From NCBI RefSeq assembly GCF_016862975.1, contig NZ_BONZ01000031.1, positions 1-64,000 on the forward strand: a stretch of 64,000 bases of DNA, written 5' to 3'. The first letter of the stretch is position 1. Each line of letters begins with the position of its first letter. Shown here in pieces: positions 1 to 9,196 of this stretch. A model generated the notes under the pieces. It did not search any database and was not told where the DNA came from. It saw nothing but the letters and a program-made list of their open reading frames with translations. The DNA is from Rugosimonospora africana. GTDB lineage: Bacteria; Actinomycetota; Actinomycetes; Mycobacteriales; Micromonosporaceae. The position numbers and the translations under genes were made by a program.

Positions 1-216
1 ACGGAGCCACGCGGTCGTGTTCGCGGCACCCTGTCGTGCGGGGATGCCTTGGGCGTCGACTTCCCGCAGCAGTTCAAGGTTCAGGGCGGCCAGCTGGCAC
101 GACAGCACCTGGACCCAGTCGACATCATCGATGAGCTCCTGCGGCGAGCGCGCCCAGGTGGAGATCCGCGCGCACTCCTTGAGCGCGTCCTGTACCGCAG
201 CCCACGGCCTATCCAC
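1..216 (-). CDS. DUF222/HNH endonuclease-type protein, N-terminal part (cut by window edge)
   Basis: Only the first roughly 72 codons are inside the window; the gene runs off the left edge. The translation contains the pattern typical of the N-terminal DUF222 domain of actinobacterial HNH (13E12-repeat-like) proteins: a segment reading roughly WVQVLSCQLAALNLELLREV, then QGIPARQGAANTTAWLR. In full-length family members DUF222 is followed by a C-terminal HNH nuclease motif, which cannot be seen here. The proposed GTG start at 216 is the first in-frame start codon before the conserved part and has no convincing ribosome binding site. The frame stays open further upstream but that translation looks non-coding. 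Such genes are often multicopy and move between genomes. Family call fairly sure; start and nuclease function unsure. Confidence 0.65.
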   Translation of the reverse strand, partial: MDRPWAAVQDALKECARISTWARSPQELIDDVDWVQVLSCQLAALNLELLREVDAQGIPARQGAANTTAWLR

Positions 217-734
217 GAACCCGACGCTACCGACGACCTGCGACGCTTTCGAGCCGCACCAAGGAGCCCTGTGGACAACTCGGCCCCTGTGGATAACCCG
301 GCGGCGTCGAGCACGGCTTCGGCCTGAACAAAGGCCGTTGTCCCAGCGGGTAAAGCATCGCGCTACCGCGAGCAGAGTGCTTCGGCCGGCGCGGAGGTAA
401 AGTGTGCGAGCCGCATCAATCAAGTGTCGGAAGTGTTCATGCCTCGTCGGTCACCGGGCGGGATCAGGGCAGAGCTGGCGCGGCGACGACGATGGATGCT
501 GCTGCCCCCTTCGCGTAAAGGGTTTATCCCTGGGCTGTCGGCGTCGGCCAACCATCAGATAGTCAGCTTTGAGCGATCTCGCGGGCTCGCGGCCGGGCAG
601 ATGGCCGCGGCGTTGGGGATGGTGCACAACCCGTTTGCTCCGCCGGACCTGCCCTGGTGGCGGCGGACAGAGTCTTGACCATCGAGGACAGGCCACGTGC
701 GTGGCTGTGGTTGGAGGGCCAGACCGGAGACTTC
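217..734. other. Intergenic stretch with no recognised gene
   Basis: About 520 bases between the DUF222 fragment and the cupin stop codon. A plus-strand open frame at 424-678 (84 codons, GTG start) has no recognisable domain and is arginine/proline-rich in the way of chance GC-rich frames. A short hairpin (6-bp stem CGGCCT/AGGCCG, 6-base loop) lies at 320-337. I see nothing else I can support. Confidence 0.5.
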
Positions 735-1214
735 TCAGTCCAGGGCCATTGTTCCCGTGACGTAGCGCATACCGTATCGCTCGCCAATGACGTTGACCTT
801 CTCCAGGTCCATCGCACCCTCGGCGGTCCTGACAGCGTTTCCCGCCGCGAACAGATCCTCCATGAACTGGTCCCAGCCGCCCGGCGTCGAGATCTGCAGC
901 GCCCGCACCGGAGGCTGGGAAGCGTTGCGCATGGCGTGTGGAATGCCATGCGGCAGTAGCGCGCACATCCCCGGCGTCAACCGGTAAGTCTCGTCCTGGA
1001 AGTCGACCTCCATCTCACCTTCCAGTACGTAGACGAACTCGTCCATCAACTCGTGCACATGGCGTGGGATGTCGACGTCCAGGCGATTCTCCAGTACGGC
1101 GAGTCGACCCTCACTGTCAGAAGTGGCGACCTTGACACCGAACCCGGGCGGCAACGGGACCCGGGTCTGCCGGGTCTGTCCAGGCTGCAGCAGAACGAAG
1201 CGGTCAGCGGACAT
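735..1214 (-). CDS. Cupin-domain protein
   Basis: A 159-residue single-domain cupin. Both cupin motifs are intact. Motif 1 is seen in HVHELMDEFVYVLEG (H-x-H-x4-E-x6-G). Motif 2 is seen in GMCALLPHGIPHAMRN (G-x5-P-x-G-x2-H-x3-N). These supply the three His and one Glu that normally bind a divalent metal. The protein could be a small dioxygenase, an isomerase or a ligand-binding protein; the sequence does not decide. The ATG at 1214 is chosen because GGGAGG lies just upstream; an earlier GTG in frame lacks this. It is divergent from the TetR gene with a perfect palindrome between them, so TetR control is likely. No signal peptide, so cytoplasmic. Confidence 0.85.
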   Translation of the reverse strand: MSADRFVLLQPGQTRQTRVPLPPGFGVKVATSDSEGRLAVLENRLDVDIPRHVHELMDEFVYVLEGEMEVDFQDETYRLTPGMCALLPHGIPHAMRNASQPPVRALQISTPGGWDQFMEDLFAAGNAVRTAEGAMDLEKVNVIGERYGMRYVTGTMALD

Positions 1215-1276
1215 GGGCGTCCTCCCTGTCGATCGCATGATGCTCGGTTTGACGACTCACAACGATACACGGGAAT

Positions 1277-1292
1277 CGGAGAAATTTCTCCG
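1277..1292. promoter_or_regulatory. Perfect 16-bp palindrome, probable TetR operator
   Basis: The sequence CGGAGAAATTTCTCCG is a perfect inverted repeat. It lies between the divergent cupin (start 1214) and TetR (start about 1321) genes, an AT-richer spot in a GC-rich region. TetR-family regulators usually bind such palindromes in the shared promoter region. Assignment to this TetR protein is inference from position. Confidence 0.65.
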
Positions 1293-1320
1293 CTTAGGGA
1301 CTGGCGTTTATGCTCGCCAA

Positions 1321-1455
1321 GTGACCGCCCGCCGTGCGCCCGCCGACCGTGCGACCGCCGATCGTGCGACCGCTGGCCAGGCGACCGCCGACCGTGCGAC
1401 CGCTGGCCGTGTGAGCGCTGGCCAGGCGGCCACTGGCCAGGCAACCGCTGAGCCA
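1321..1455 (+). repeat. 15-bp minisatellite, nine units, in frame with tetR
   Basis: Nine consecutive 15-base units with consensus near GCGACCGCCGACCGT run without gaps from 1321 to 1455. Because 15 is a multiple of three, every unit reads as a five-residue unit (such as ATADR or ATAGQ). Copy-number change would lengthen or shorten the leader without a frameshift. Confidence 0.85.
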
Positions 1456-2094
1456 CCTCTACGCGCCGACGCGCAGCGCAACCGCGAGAGGATCCTCACC
1501 GCGGCCCGCGAACTCTTCCGAGAGCAGGGCACCGCGGTCGCCCTCGACGACATCGCACGCCGCGCCGGAGTGGGCGCGGGCACCCTGTACCGCCGATTCC
1601 CCGACCGCGACGCCCTCGTCCGGCAAGTCATCATCGATGGCTTTGAAATCTGTCTGGCAGCGGTGGAAACAGCTCACCAGGAACTGGCTGATCCGGCCGG
1701 GGCGTTGGATCGTCTGTTCCGGCGCGTGATCGAGCAACGCGAACGCCTCGTACTCCCGCTCATCGGCGGCCCGGTCGTCCACGATCCGCGAGTACAGCAA
1801 CTCCAACACGCCATCCGCGACGCGGTGGAGGACATCCTCACGGCTGGCCGAGCCGCCAACGCCGTGCGGGACGACGTCACCGCAGAGGACCTGATCACCG
1901 CAGCCGCCATGGCCTGCCGCCCGATGCCGCATCTACCGGGCGAGGTAAGCGCGGCGCTGGCCGCCCGGCACGTCGCCATCTACCTGCATGGGTTGCGTCC
2001 CGAAGGTGCTCTCCCTCTGCCCGCGAGTGCGCCCACGGCCAAGGAAGTCGGCCGGCACGTCGCCATGGAAGGGCGTAATCCGAAAGAAAGCTAA
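1321..2094 (+). CDS. TetR-family transcriptional regulator with pentapeptide-repeat N-terminus
   Basis: A repressor-type regulator of about 257 residues. After a repeat leader of roughly 45 residues comes the TetR DNA-binding domain, seen as NRERILTAARELFREQG, then DDIARRAGVGAGTLYRRFPD, the classic helix-turn-helix. The rest is the helical ligand-binding and dimerisation domain. The leader consists of nine five-residue units of the kind ATADR, ATAGQ and VSAGQ, which starts exactly at the GTG at 1321. No strong ribosome binding site precedes that GTG. GTG 1411 within the repeat is an alternative, and an ATG near 1237 would run through the palindrome. It is divergent from the cupin gene and probably represses it and itself through the palindrome at 1277-1292. 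Confidence 0.85.
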   Translation: MTARRAPADRATADRATAGQATADRATAGRVSAGQAATGQATAEPPLRADAQRNRERILTAARELFREQGTAVALDDIARRAGVGAGTLYRRFPDRDALVRQVIIDGFEICLAAVETAHQELADPAGALDRLFRRVIEQRERLVLPLIGGPVVHDPRVQQLQHAIRDAVEDILTAGRAANAVRDDVTAEDLITAAAMACRPMPHLPGEVSAALAARHVAIYLHGLRPEGALPLPASAPTAKEVGRHVAMEGRNPKES

Positions 2095-2106
2095 CGAGAA
2101 GTACTG

Positions 2107-2898
2107 CTAAGCGGCTTCCAGGACGAAGAACAGGAAGCAGATGAAGGACGCGTCGGGAGACTTCGCGTTCCCGAGGATGTCGGGGAACAGCTCGCGGGCG
2201 CCCGGTGCCGGGGGCGGTTCGCTGACGACGGCGATCCGGAAGCCGGCTTCCGTGAAGGCGGCGGTCATCGCGCGCAGCGGACGGTGCCAGTACGTCAGCA
2301 CCGCGTTCTGGCCGTTGAAGACGTATTCCTCGGAGTACTCCTGGATCCCGAAGTAGTCGGCATCGGGATAGGCCAGCCGGTAGGCCATGGGATGGTTGAC
2401 CGCCACGATGAGTCGACCGCCGGGCACCAGGACGCGCCGCAGTTCGGCGAGCGGCGCTTCCCAGTCCCGCAGGTAGTGCAGGACCAGGCACGCGATGACG
2501 TCGTCGAACGCGCCGTCGGGAAACGGCAGTGAACGGCCGAGATCTGCCACTCGCAGGTCCACACCGTCGCCGAGGCGCCGCTTGGCCAGCTCCAACATTC
2601 CCACGCTGTTGTCGACGCCGGTGACGACCGCACCCCGCTCGTGCAGAGGCGCGAGCACGGGGCCCGAGCCGCAGCCGACGTCGAGGACCCGGCGGCCGGC
2701 CACATCGCCGGGCACATCGCCGGCCAGGTTCAGGATCGCCGGTAGCGCATAGTGGGCGTTGATGAGGTTGGACTCGTTGTCGGTGGCGTATGCCTCGGCG
2801 AAGCTGTCGTAGTCGTTGGCCACGGTCTGGCTCGCCGGCTCGGTGGAATCGTTGAGAGTGGAAGACACGCGGGCCATCCTGACACGGCCCGTTGGCAC
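2107..2898 (-). CDS. SAM-dependent methyltransferase (class I)
   Basis: A 263-residue Rossmann-fold methyltransferase. Motif I is clear as VLDVGCGSGPV at about residues 95-105, followed by the acidic end of beta-2 (VTGVDNSVGML). Motif II/III is in FDDVIACLVLHYL and the loop LVPGGRLIVAVNHP. This layout fits the Methyltransf_11/UbiE-like group; the substrate cannot be read from sequence. GTG 2898 is used as the start; the ATG at 2877 (MARVSS) is also possible, and neither has a strong ribosome binding site. It is convergent with tetR (12 bases between stops) and lies 33 bases beyond the last gene of the large unknown array, so it could be read with that array or independently. Confidence 0.85.
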   Translation of the reverse strand: MPTGRVRMARVSSTLNDSTEPASQTVANDYDSFAEAYATDNESNLINAHYALPAILNLAGDVPGDVAGRRVLDVGCGSGPVLAPLHERGAVVTGVDNSVGMLELAKRRLGDGVDLRVADLGRSLPFPDGAFDDVIACLVLHYLRDWEAPLAELRRVLVPGGRLIVAVNHPMAYRLAYPDADYFGIQEYSEEYVFNGQNAVLTYWHRPLRAMTAAFTEAGFRIAVVSEPPPAPGARELFPDILGNAKSPDASFICFLFFVLEAA

Positions 2899-2931
2899 GG
2901 TTCCGGAGACGGGCGCAGTGACATGCCCGCG

Positions 2932-4737
2932 TCAGCTCCGGACAAAGGTGACGCGGGGCACGCCTTCGACCGTCCGCGCCGCGAAATCCGCCGACGTGAA
3001 CGCCGGCCCGGTCCGTAGCGCGCCGACGAGCGCGTCGAGGTCGACCACGCCGTCGGCGCCGCGCCAGTCGCCGGGCAGTTCGGCCGGGCCGAAATGCAGC
3101 GCCTCCGGCCGTTGGTGTATCTCCACCCGGACTACGTCGCCGGCGAACAGGCACAGCAGCACGTCCGGCGCGACGAGGTCCCGGCGCAGCGTCTCGACGC
3201 CGCGGATCTGGCCCCCGGGGCCGGTGTCGTACCCGTCGACGAGCAGCCCCGGCCAGCCGGAGACCAGGCTGGAACGCAGCAGGAAGCCGCTGACCACCGG
3301 GTGCGCCGGCACCGCGTCGACAAGCGTGCTCTTCTGCTCCCGGTCGACCGGCTTCAGCCGGCCGGTGAGCCGCCCCAGGCTGAACGCGCCGTCGAGCAGG
3401 CAGTCCGCCCACACCGGGTCGACGCGTACGAACCGGATCGACTCCGGCGGTAGCAGGCGCTCGTCGGGCACCAGGTAACGCAGCGGTACGCCACGCAGCA
3501 GCCGCAGGTCGCCGAACCAGGCCGCGACGTCCGGCGGCAACGCCGCGACGGGGTCCGGCGGCGCCCAGGCCGGGTGCAGCAGGTTCGCCTCGGCTGACCG
3601 CACGGCCTGGGCGTTGGCCCGCTTCCAGGCGTACAGGCTGGCCGAGAGCTGCTGGCTGCGCAGCGCCAGCAACCGGCCCAGTTCCCACGCGGTCGCGTAC
3701 GAGGCGTCGAACAGGCCCAGCGTCGGGTCGTAGCGGATGAGCTCGGCGCTGGACTGCACCGGGAGGTCGAGTTCGTCGGGTGGGTCGCAGGGGATGAGCG
3801 GGCCCCGGTACCAGGAGACTGTGGAGCGTCCGGGGCGCAGGTGGTGCGGCAGCGGCACCGAGCCGGCCGCCAGGTGCCGCTCGGCCTCGGGATCCTCGGC
3901 CGGCGGAAGCCGCAACGCGGCCGGTGTGCGGTCCAGTCCGGTGAGCAGGCCGGTGAAGTCACCGGCCGGGTCGGCGCAGGCGAACCGCCAGCTCTTGAGG
4001 CTGATCAGGCGGATGTAGTCGTCGGGGGCGGCGGTGCCGAAGTCGAACGAACCGTCGTGGTAGCGGCTCTCGACGGACACGAGATGGACGACGCTGATCC
4101 CTCCCGAGCGGGGCAGCCGGCGGCCCAGCACGACCGAACGCTCGTCGTCGATCAGGTTGCCGTCGGTGTCCTCGGCCCGGCGCACGTGGGTCAGCAGCGA
4201 GACTTCGGCCGCGGACGGCAGCAGGGTGGCCAGCAGCCGCTGCTGTACGTCGAGGACGGTCACCTTGTCGCTGTCCTGGTGCTCGGCCGGGTCGAGGTCG
4301 AGCCCGGGCCACTGGGGTGCGCTCGTCGCCGGGATGAGTTGGCCGAGCGTGGTGATGGCGGGCTCCCGGTACGCCTGGGTCCGCTGCTCGTCCTCGGTGA
4401 ACAGCAGGACGGCCAGCCACGGTGCGGACGCACCGTCGGCCCGGTACTCCCACGGCATCGTGCTGCGGGTCAGCACGGCGTGCGGCAGGACGTCCGAGTG
4501 GTCGCCGAGGCTGCCGTCCGGTGGGAAGACCGCGTACACGTCGGACGGGCGCAGGGTGAAGCGGTCCCCCGCGACGGTGAACTGCCACTGGGTCGGGAAG
4601 CTGTCGGCGGCTATGCGGGGGCCGCTCACATCCTGCTGTACGTCCATTGTGTACAGTCCGGGCGGCATCGCCGGGCGGTGGTAGTCGAGGAACATCACCC
4701 GCGCGGTACGGGCTTCGTCGAGTGGCTCGAGGTTCAT
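2932..4737 (-). CDS. Large unknown protein with PWxY/APWL region (array gene 12, last of left block)
   Basis: A 601-residue protein I cannot assign to a named family. Its N-terminal third contains MPWEY (94-98) and APWLAVLLF (105-113), followed by a stretch of alternating strands. A region with the same order and spacing (LPWRY at 94-98, then APWLVLVVV at 110-118) occurs in the 933-residue protein at 25983-28784, so the two appear to be paralogues. There is no signal peptide or membrane segment. The ATG at 4737 is preceded by GGGAAG. It lies 37 bases after the DUF6603-like gene on the same strand and is the last member of the left block. A structural or assembly role is a guess from context only. 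Confidence 0.7.
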   Translation of the reverse strand: MNLEPLDEARTARVMFLDYHRPAMPPGLYTMDVQQDVSGPRIAADSFPTQWQFTVAGDRFTLRPSDVYAVFPPDGSLGDHSDVLPHAVLTRSTMPWEYRADGASAPWLAVLLFTEDEQRTQAYREPAITTLGQLIPATSAPQWPGLDLDPAEHQDSDKVTVLDVQQRLLATLLPSAAEVSLLTHVRRAEDTDGNLIDDERSVVLGRRLPRSGGISVVHLVSVESRYHDGSFDFGTAAPDDYIRLISLKSWRFACADPAGDFTGLLTGLDRTPAALRLPPAEDPEAERHLAAGSVPLPHHLRPGRSTVSWYRGPLIPCDPPDELDLPVQSSAELIRYDPTLGLFDASYATAWELGRLLALRSQQLSASLYAWKRANAQAVRSAEANLLHPAWAPPDPVAALPPDVAAWFGDLRLLRGVPLRYLVPDERLLPPESIRFVRVDPVWADCLLDGAFSLGRLTGRLKPVDREQKSTLVDAVPAHPVVSGFLLRSSLVSGWPGLLVDGYDTGPGGQIRGVETLRRDLVAPDVLLCLFAGDVVRVEIHQRPEALHFGPAELPGDWRGADGVVDLDALVGALRTGPAFTSADFAARTVEGVPRVTFVRS

Positions 4738-4774
4738 GCCGGCTTCCCGCCGCGCTCAACTGTCTGACGTTCGC

Positions 4775-7700
4775 TCATCGCATAGCCCCTTGAACTGTGA
4801 GGAACGCGTCCGCGACGGACGCGTCGACGTCGACCGGTGCGGTGATGCCGAGGGCGGCCAGCAGCCGATCGCGGGCGGCCACCGTGGAGCCGGCGGCGAT
4901 GGTGTCGCGGATGGCCTGCGCCTGGGCCGGTTCGCCGCCCAGCGGCCCGGGCGTGCCCGACTCCCAGTGGTAGGTCGGGGTCACCACCGCGTCGACGTAC
5001 TGCCAATCGTCTTTCGCGACGGTCGTGCCCGCGGTCGGTTCGGCGTCGGCACCCGGCCGGATCTCGAAGCCGGCCAGGGCACGTTCGACGAAGTCCGCGT
5101 CGCCCAGCGCCGGGGTGAGCTTGTCACCCCACAGCGCGGCCGGCAGGCGCTTGATGACCGGGGTGAAGGTGAAGTGCTGCTCGGCGCGCTGCCCGTTGCG
5201 GCTGATCTCAATGGTGTGCGACGCGGTCAGCGCGCCGGCCGGTACCGCCATCGGGGCCACCCCGACCTGGCTCAGCGCCAGGTCGCTCAGGTCGATCGGG
5301 GCCCCGGCCACCGCCGAGGTCGCCGGGATGACCGAGTCGGTGACGAGCACGAACTGCTTCGGGTTGACCACCCCCAGATCGTTGGAGGCGGCGCCGCTCA
5401 CCTTGCGGATCAGCCCGTCGCGCAGCACGACGCCGCAGGCCGAGGCGGGCAGGAATGACGCCTTGAATTCGGTCCACTCGATGGCCGGTGGCGGCTTGGG
5501 TGCCGCGTCACCGAACGCGATGTCGAACTCGATGACCGACAGGCTGACCCGGGCGGTGCCGGAGAAAGCCGGCCCCCACAGGTGCAGGTCGGCGCTCGCG
5601 TCCAGCCGGATCTCCCGGGTGCCGAAGAACTCGAAGCGGTAGGAGACCTGGAGGCTCGCATACGCGTGCGCGTCGTAGTGGTACGGCTTCCAGGCGACCA
5701 GGAAGTCGGCGCCGGCGTGGAACCACGCCCGCAGGTCGCCGCTGGTCCAGGTGGCGTCCAGCACGATGCCGCACATCAGCATCGACGGCGTGAGCGCGAA
5801 GTACGACTCGCCCTTGACCGCGAGCTGGTCGCTGACCTTCCAGTTCAGGCCGAGCCGAGGTACCCGCGGGTAATGGTCGGGCACGGTGAAGTTCGGGTGG
5901 TAGCCGCCGAGCGTCAGCACGAAGTCGCCGGCGTGGGGCACCGGTGCGCCGGTGCCGGGGAACCAGCAGGAGAACGCGAACCCGCCGGTCAGGTGGCAGT
6001 CCCGGGACAGCAGGTACGAGGCCGGGGTCAGCTGCGCCGTGACGCTGAGGAACCCGTCGTCCGGCACAAAGCTGGCCTTCAGTGCCAGCTGGAGCTCGGC
6101 CAGCGGAGGTACGGCCGCGTCTCCCGGGATCCGGGGCGGAACCACCATTGTGGACAGTCCGAGCAGGTTCACCTCGAACCGCTGCCCGAACGCGACGGTC
6201 AGCAAAGCGAACGAGTCGAGTATCTGGAACGACGTGAACCGGATGCCCACCGCGAGGAAGTTCTGCCCGATCGACGGTGGCACCGCCGAGCGCAGCGCGG
6301 CCAGTTCAGCAGCGACCCGCTGGGCCGGGTTGTCGGTCGAGGCTGGGGGAGTGGCGCCCTTGGTCGCCTCGGCTACCAACGGGAACTGCGCGACGCCCTC
6401 GACCGGCGGCACGATCAGCGCCCGGTTGTACCCGAATCCCGCGGCCAGCCCGGTGACGAAGAAGAACGACGGCCCGCCGATCGGGTAATCCAGTACGGCG
6501 TAGATGAACAGGGACGGGTGCCCGTCCAGGTACGCGTACGAGCCGATCGCCGACAGGGTGAGCGCCTTGGCTTTCAGGACCGCCGCGCCGTCGTACTCGT
6601 CGTATTTGCGTCCCTGGTCGTCGGTGACCGTGGTGCGCAGGAACGCGGCGCCGATCTCGATCGCCGGGTTGCGGTAATCGATCCCCAGTCCGCGCAGGTC
6701 GAACCGGGGGTCGAAATGGTCGACCGGCGAGCCGAGGGCCAGCCCGTCCAGCGCTATGGTCAGCCCGAGCGCGGACAGTGCCGCGTCCAGCAGCACCCAC
6801 AGCACGGCGTCCTGGTACCGCACGCCGATGCGGGCCAGGTACAGCGGCCCGAGCGTCTTCTGCAACGTGAACCACTTGGCGGAGTCTGAGGACGTGACCG
6901 CGACCGGGGCGGCGGGTGTGGCGGGCTGGTTGCCGCCGGTACCCGATCCCGTGCCCGCGGCCACCGGCAGGGCCAGCGTCTGCGGGGTGCCACCCAGGTT
7001 GAGCCGGGCCGAGACGGTCAGGCCCCGGGGTACGGCCACGTCCGGCGTGCCCGGGGCGGACGGGACCGGCAGCTTGGCGACCGCGTCGGGCAGCGATGCG
7101 TTGATTGCCGCCACGCCGGCCCGGTCCAGGGCCCCGGTCGCCACCAACAGCCGCAGATCCTCGATGCTGGCCGTCTGGTCGTCCGGCAGCAGCTGCCCGA
7201 CCAGCGGCAGTCCCGACAGGTCGAGCCGCGCCCCGAGATCCAGTCCGACCAGCACGGTGGTGCCCGCCGTTGTGCGGTTCACGGCCAGGATCGCGTCGTT
7301 GAGTTCGATGGTCAGATCGGTGGGTACCAGCGCCGCGACGTCGGACGAGACCGTGGCGACGAGTTGGCTGACGCCGATGGTGCGGGCGGCCCCGGTCCCC
7401 CGGTAGGTCGCGACGAACAGGGTGTCGGTGCTGCTGGCCGCGAACCGCAGGTCGAACGCGAGTTCGCCGATCGTCAGCTGCCCCCCGAACGTCCCCTCGT
7501 ACCCGTCCGTCCCCTTCTTGAAGGTGATCGAGACCAGGATGTCGGCCGACTGGTCGGCGCCGACCGGGAACGTGGCCTCGGCGCCGAACGTGACGTCGGT
7601 GGACTTCGTGCCGAACGTGGCCCGCAGATTCGAGACCGTGAGGCCGGCCAGCGGAGCCGGCAGGTGGATCCGGGCGAACTGGTCGCTCAGCGAGTCGACG

Positions 7701-9196
7701 AGCTTGCCGATGGGTATCTGCTGGCCGGGGCCGGTCTGGCCGGCGAACCGCCAGCCGTCTGTCGAGTCGTACCCCGCCCTGACCGACACGTTGATGTTGT
7801 CGAGGCCGAACGTCGCTGCCGCCTCGAAACTGGTGCGCGCGCTGGAGTGGCTGACGTCGAAGCTGATCTCGGAGAGCACCACCCCGTCGGTGATCGACCA
7901 GGTGCCGTCGAGCTGGAGGAGGCTGCTGACCGCGAGCGGCGCGTCGGTGGCGGGCAGCGTCACGGTCGATTCGTACCGCTGCACGGCGAGGTTGGGCAGG
8001 TCCGTCGCGTCCCGGCCGGTCAGCGCGGTGTAGACGGTGCTCACCGGCAGCGGCGGGTCGCCGGCACGCAGCCGCGCCCCGATCATCCGGCTCTGGGAGT
8101 CGGCGTTGATTTCCAGCGACGCCACCCCGGCTATGTCGATCAGGCCGGTTGCCGCGACCGACGGCCCGGTCGGCTCCACGGTGAACGTGATGTCGATTCC
8201 CGCGATCGTCAGCCGGTCGGTGATCGCCCACTGCGCCCCGGTGTGTACGGTCGCGGCGAGCCGGGCCACCGGGTTCGTGGCACCGGGCGTGTAGAGCAGT
8301 TCGACGCGAGCCAGCCGGACGGTGCCGGGCACCTCGAAGGGGAACGGTACGGCCAGCGCCTGCCCCAGGAACGTGGCGATGTCGTCGAGGCGCAGTTCCC
8401 CCACGTCGCTGAAGTCCGCGGCGAACAACGCGGCGTCGGCCGGGCCGATCAGCTCGGCCGAGATCGCGATACTGCGCGCCACCGCGTCGAGGTTCACCGG
8501 CAACGTGCCGGCGACCGCGAGCCCCGGGTCGTACGGCGGCTCGCCGAGCGCCGCGGTCGGCCGGGGATCGGCGGTCGTACGGTAGTGGATCCCCGTCACG
8601 TGCAGCGGGCCGAGGTCAACCTGGCGGGTCGGACCCTCCACCACGACGTCGGGCCAGCGGTCGGTGCCGAAGCTGGGGTCGACGTCCGGGGCCGGTTGCA
8701 CGGTGACCGACCCGGTGAGCGCGCTGCCCGCCGGGGGCAGCACGAGGTCGGGTAGGGCGATGCCGGTGGCCGTGGTCAGTTCGCCGGCGAAGGCCAGGTG
8801 GGCCGCGGCCGGGTCGCCGCCGGTCCAGTCGAACGACAGCACCGGGGCGGAGAATCTCAGCAGGTTCAGCAGCGTGCCGCGCAGGCGGGGCAGGCTGGTC
8901 CCGAACGACCACGTGGAGCCACCGGCGGCCGCAAGGTGCAGGGTCACCTCGCCGGCCACGACCGCGAACGCGGCGGTGACGGTGAGGCCGGTGAAGGGTT
9001 CGGCCGTGCCGGTGCCGGTCACCGACACGCCGTCGTCGGACTCGGTGCGCTCGGTGACCGGGTCGAGCACCAACTGCCCGCCGGGCGGCAGGAACGGGCC
9101 GAGCGCGGCGGCGAGCCCGCTGGAGAGCGTGTCGAGGGCGACGGTCAGGCGCTGCTCGACCACGACCAGGGCCGCCTTCAGCGATTCAGGAGTCAT
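4775..9196 (-). CDS. Giant DUF6603-like protein (array gene 11)
   Basis: A 1473-residue protein rich in short beta strands and Gly/Ala/Asp/Thr, with no signal peptide. The last 500 or so residues resemble what I recognise as DUF6603: LTLGGYHPNF near residue 1095, then WKVSDQLAVKGESYFALTPS. This matches LGGFHPLF and DELRVDFQCYLALASNS at the same spacing in the 1092-residue protein at 28781-32059. The long N-terminal part looks like repeated beta domains. DUF6603 has no established function. Its start overlaps the stop of the protein-glutaminase-like gene by four bases (ATGA), suggesting coupled translation. The domain name is from memory and needs a profile search; the paralogy is visible directly. 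Confidence 0.75.
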   Translation of the reverse strand: MTPESLKAALVVVEQRLTVALDTLSSGLAAALGPFLPPGGQLVLDPVTERTESDDGVSVTGTGTAEPFTGLTVTAAFAVVAGEVTLHLAAAGGSTWSFGTSLPRLRGTLLNLLRFSAPVLSFDWTGGDPAAAHLAFAGELTTATGIALPDLVLPPAGSALTGSVTVQPAPDVDPSFGTDRWPDVVVEGPTRQVDLGPLHVTGIHYRTTADPRPTAALGEPPYDPGLAVAGTLPVNLDAVARSIAISAELIGPADAALFAADFSDVGELRLDDIATFLGQALAVPFPFEVPGTVRLARVELLYTPGATNPVARLAATVHTGAQWAITDRLTIAGIDITFTVEPTGPSVAATGLIDIAGVASLEINADSQSRMIGARLRAGDPPLPVSTVYTALTGRDATDLPNLAVQRYESTVTLPATDAPLAVSSLLQLDGTWSITDGVVLSEISFDVSHSSARTSFEAAATFGLDNINVSVRAGYDSTDGWRFAGQTGPGQQIPIGKLVDSLSDQFARIHLPAPLAGLTVSNLRATFGTKSTDVTFGAEATFPVGADQSADILVSITFKKGTDGYEGTFGGQLTIGELAFDLRFAASSTDTLFVATYRGTGAARTIGVSQLVATVSSDVAALVPTDLTIELNDAILAVNRTTAGTTVLVGLDLGARLDLSGLPLVGQLLPDDQTASIEDLRLLVATGALDRAGVAAINASLPDAVAKLPVPSAPGTPDVAVPRGLTVSARLNLGGTPQTLALPVAAGTGSGTGGNQPATPAAPVAVTSSDSAKWFTLQKTLGPLYLARIGVRYQDAVLWVLLDAALSALGLTIALDGLALGSPVDHFDPRFDLRGLGIDYRNPAIEIGAAFLRTTVTDDQGRKYDEYDGAAVLKAKALTLSAIGSYAYLDGHPSLFIYAVLDYPIGGPSFFFVTGLAAGFGYNRALIVPPVEGVAQFPLVAEATKGATPPASTDNPAQRVAAELAALRSAVPPSIGQNFLAVGIRFTSFQILDSFALLTVAFGQRFEVNLLGLSTMVVPPRIPGDAAVPPLAELQLALKASFVPDDGFLSVTAQLTPASYLLSRDCHLTGGFAFSCWFPGTGAPVPHAGDFVLTLGGYHPNFTVPDHYPRVPRLGLNWKVSDQLAVKGESYFALTPSMLMCGIVLDATWTSGDLRAWFHAGADFLVAWKPYHYDAHAYASLQVSYRFEFFGTREIRLDASADLHLWGPAFSGTARVSLSVIEFDIAFGDAAPKPPPAIEWTEFKASFLPASACGVVLRDGLIRKVSGAASNDLGVVNPKQFVLVTDSVIPATSAVAGAPIDLSDLALSQVGVAPMAVPAGALTASHTIEISRNGQRAEQHFTFTPVIKRLPAALWGDKLTPALGDADFVERALAGFEIRPGADAEPTAGTTVAKDDWQYVDAVVTPTYHWESGTPGPLGGEPAQAQAIRDTIAAGSTVAARDRLLAALGITAPVDVDASVADAFLTVQGAMR

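Noticed and set aside
424-678. Small plus-strand open frame near the left end
   Set aside because: No recognisable domain, no ribosome site and shadow-like composition.
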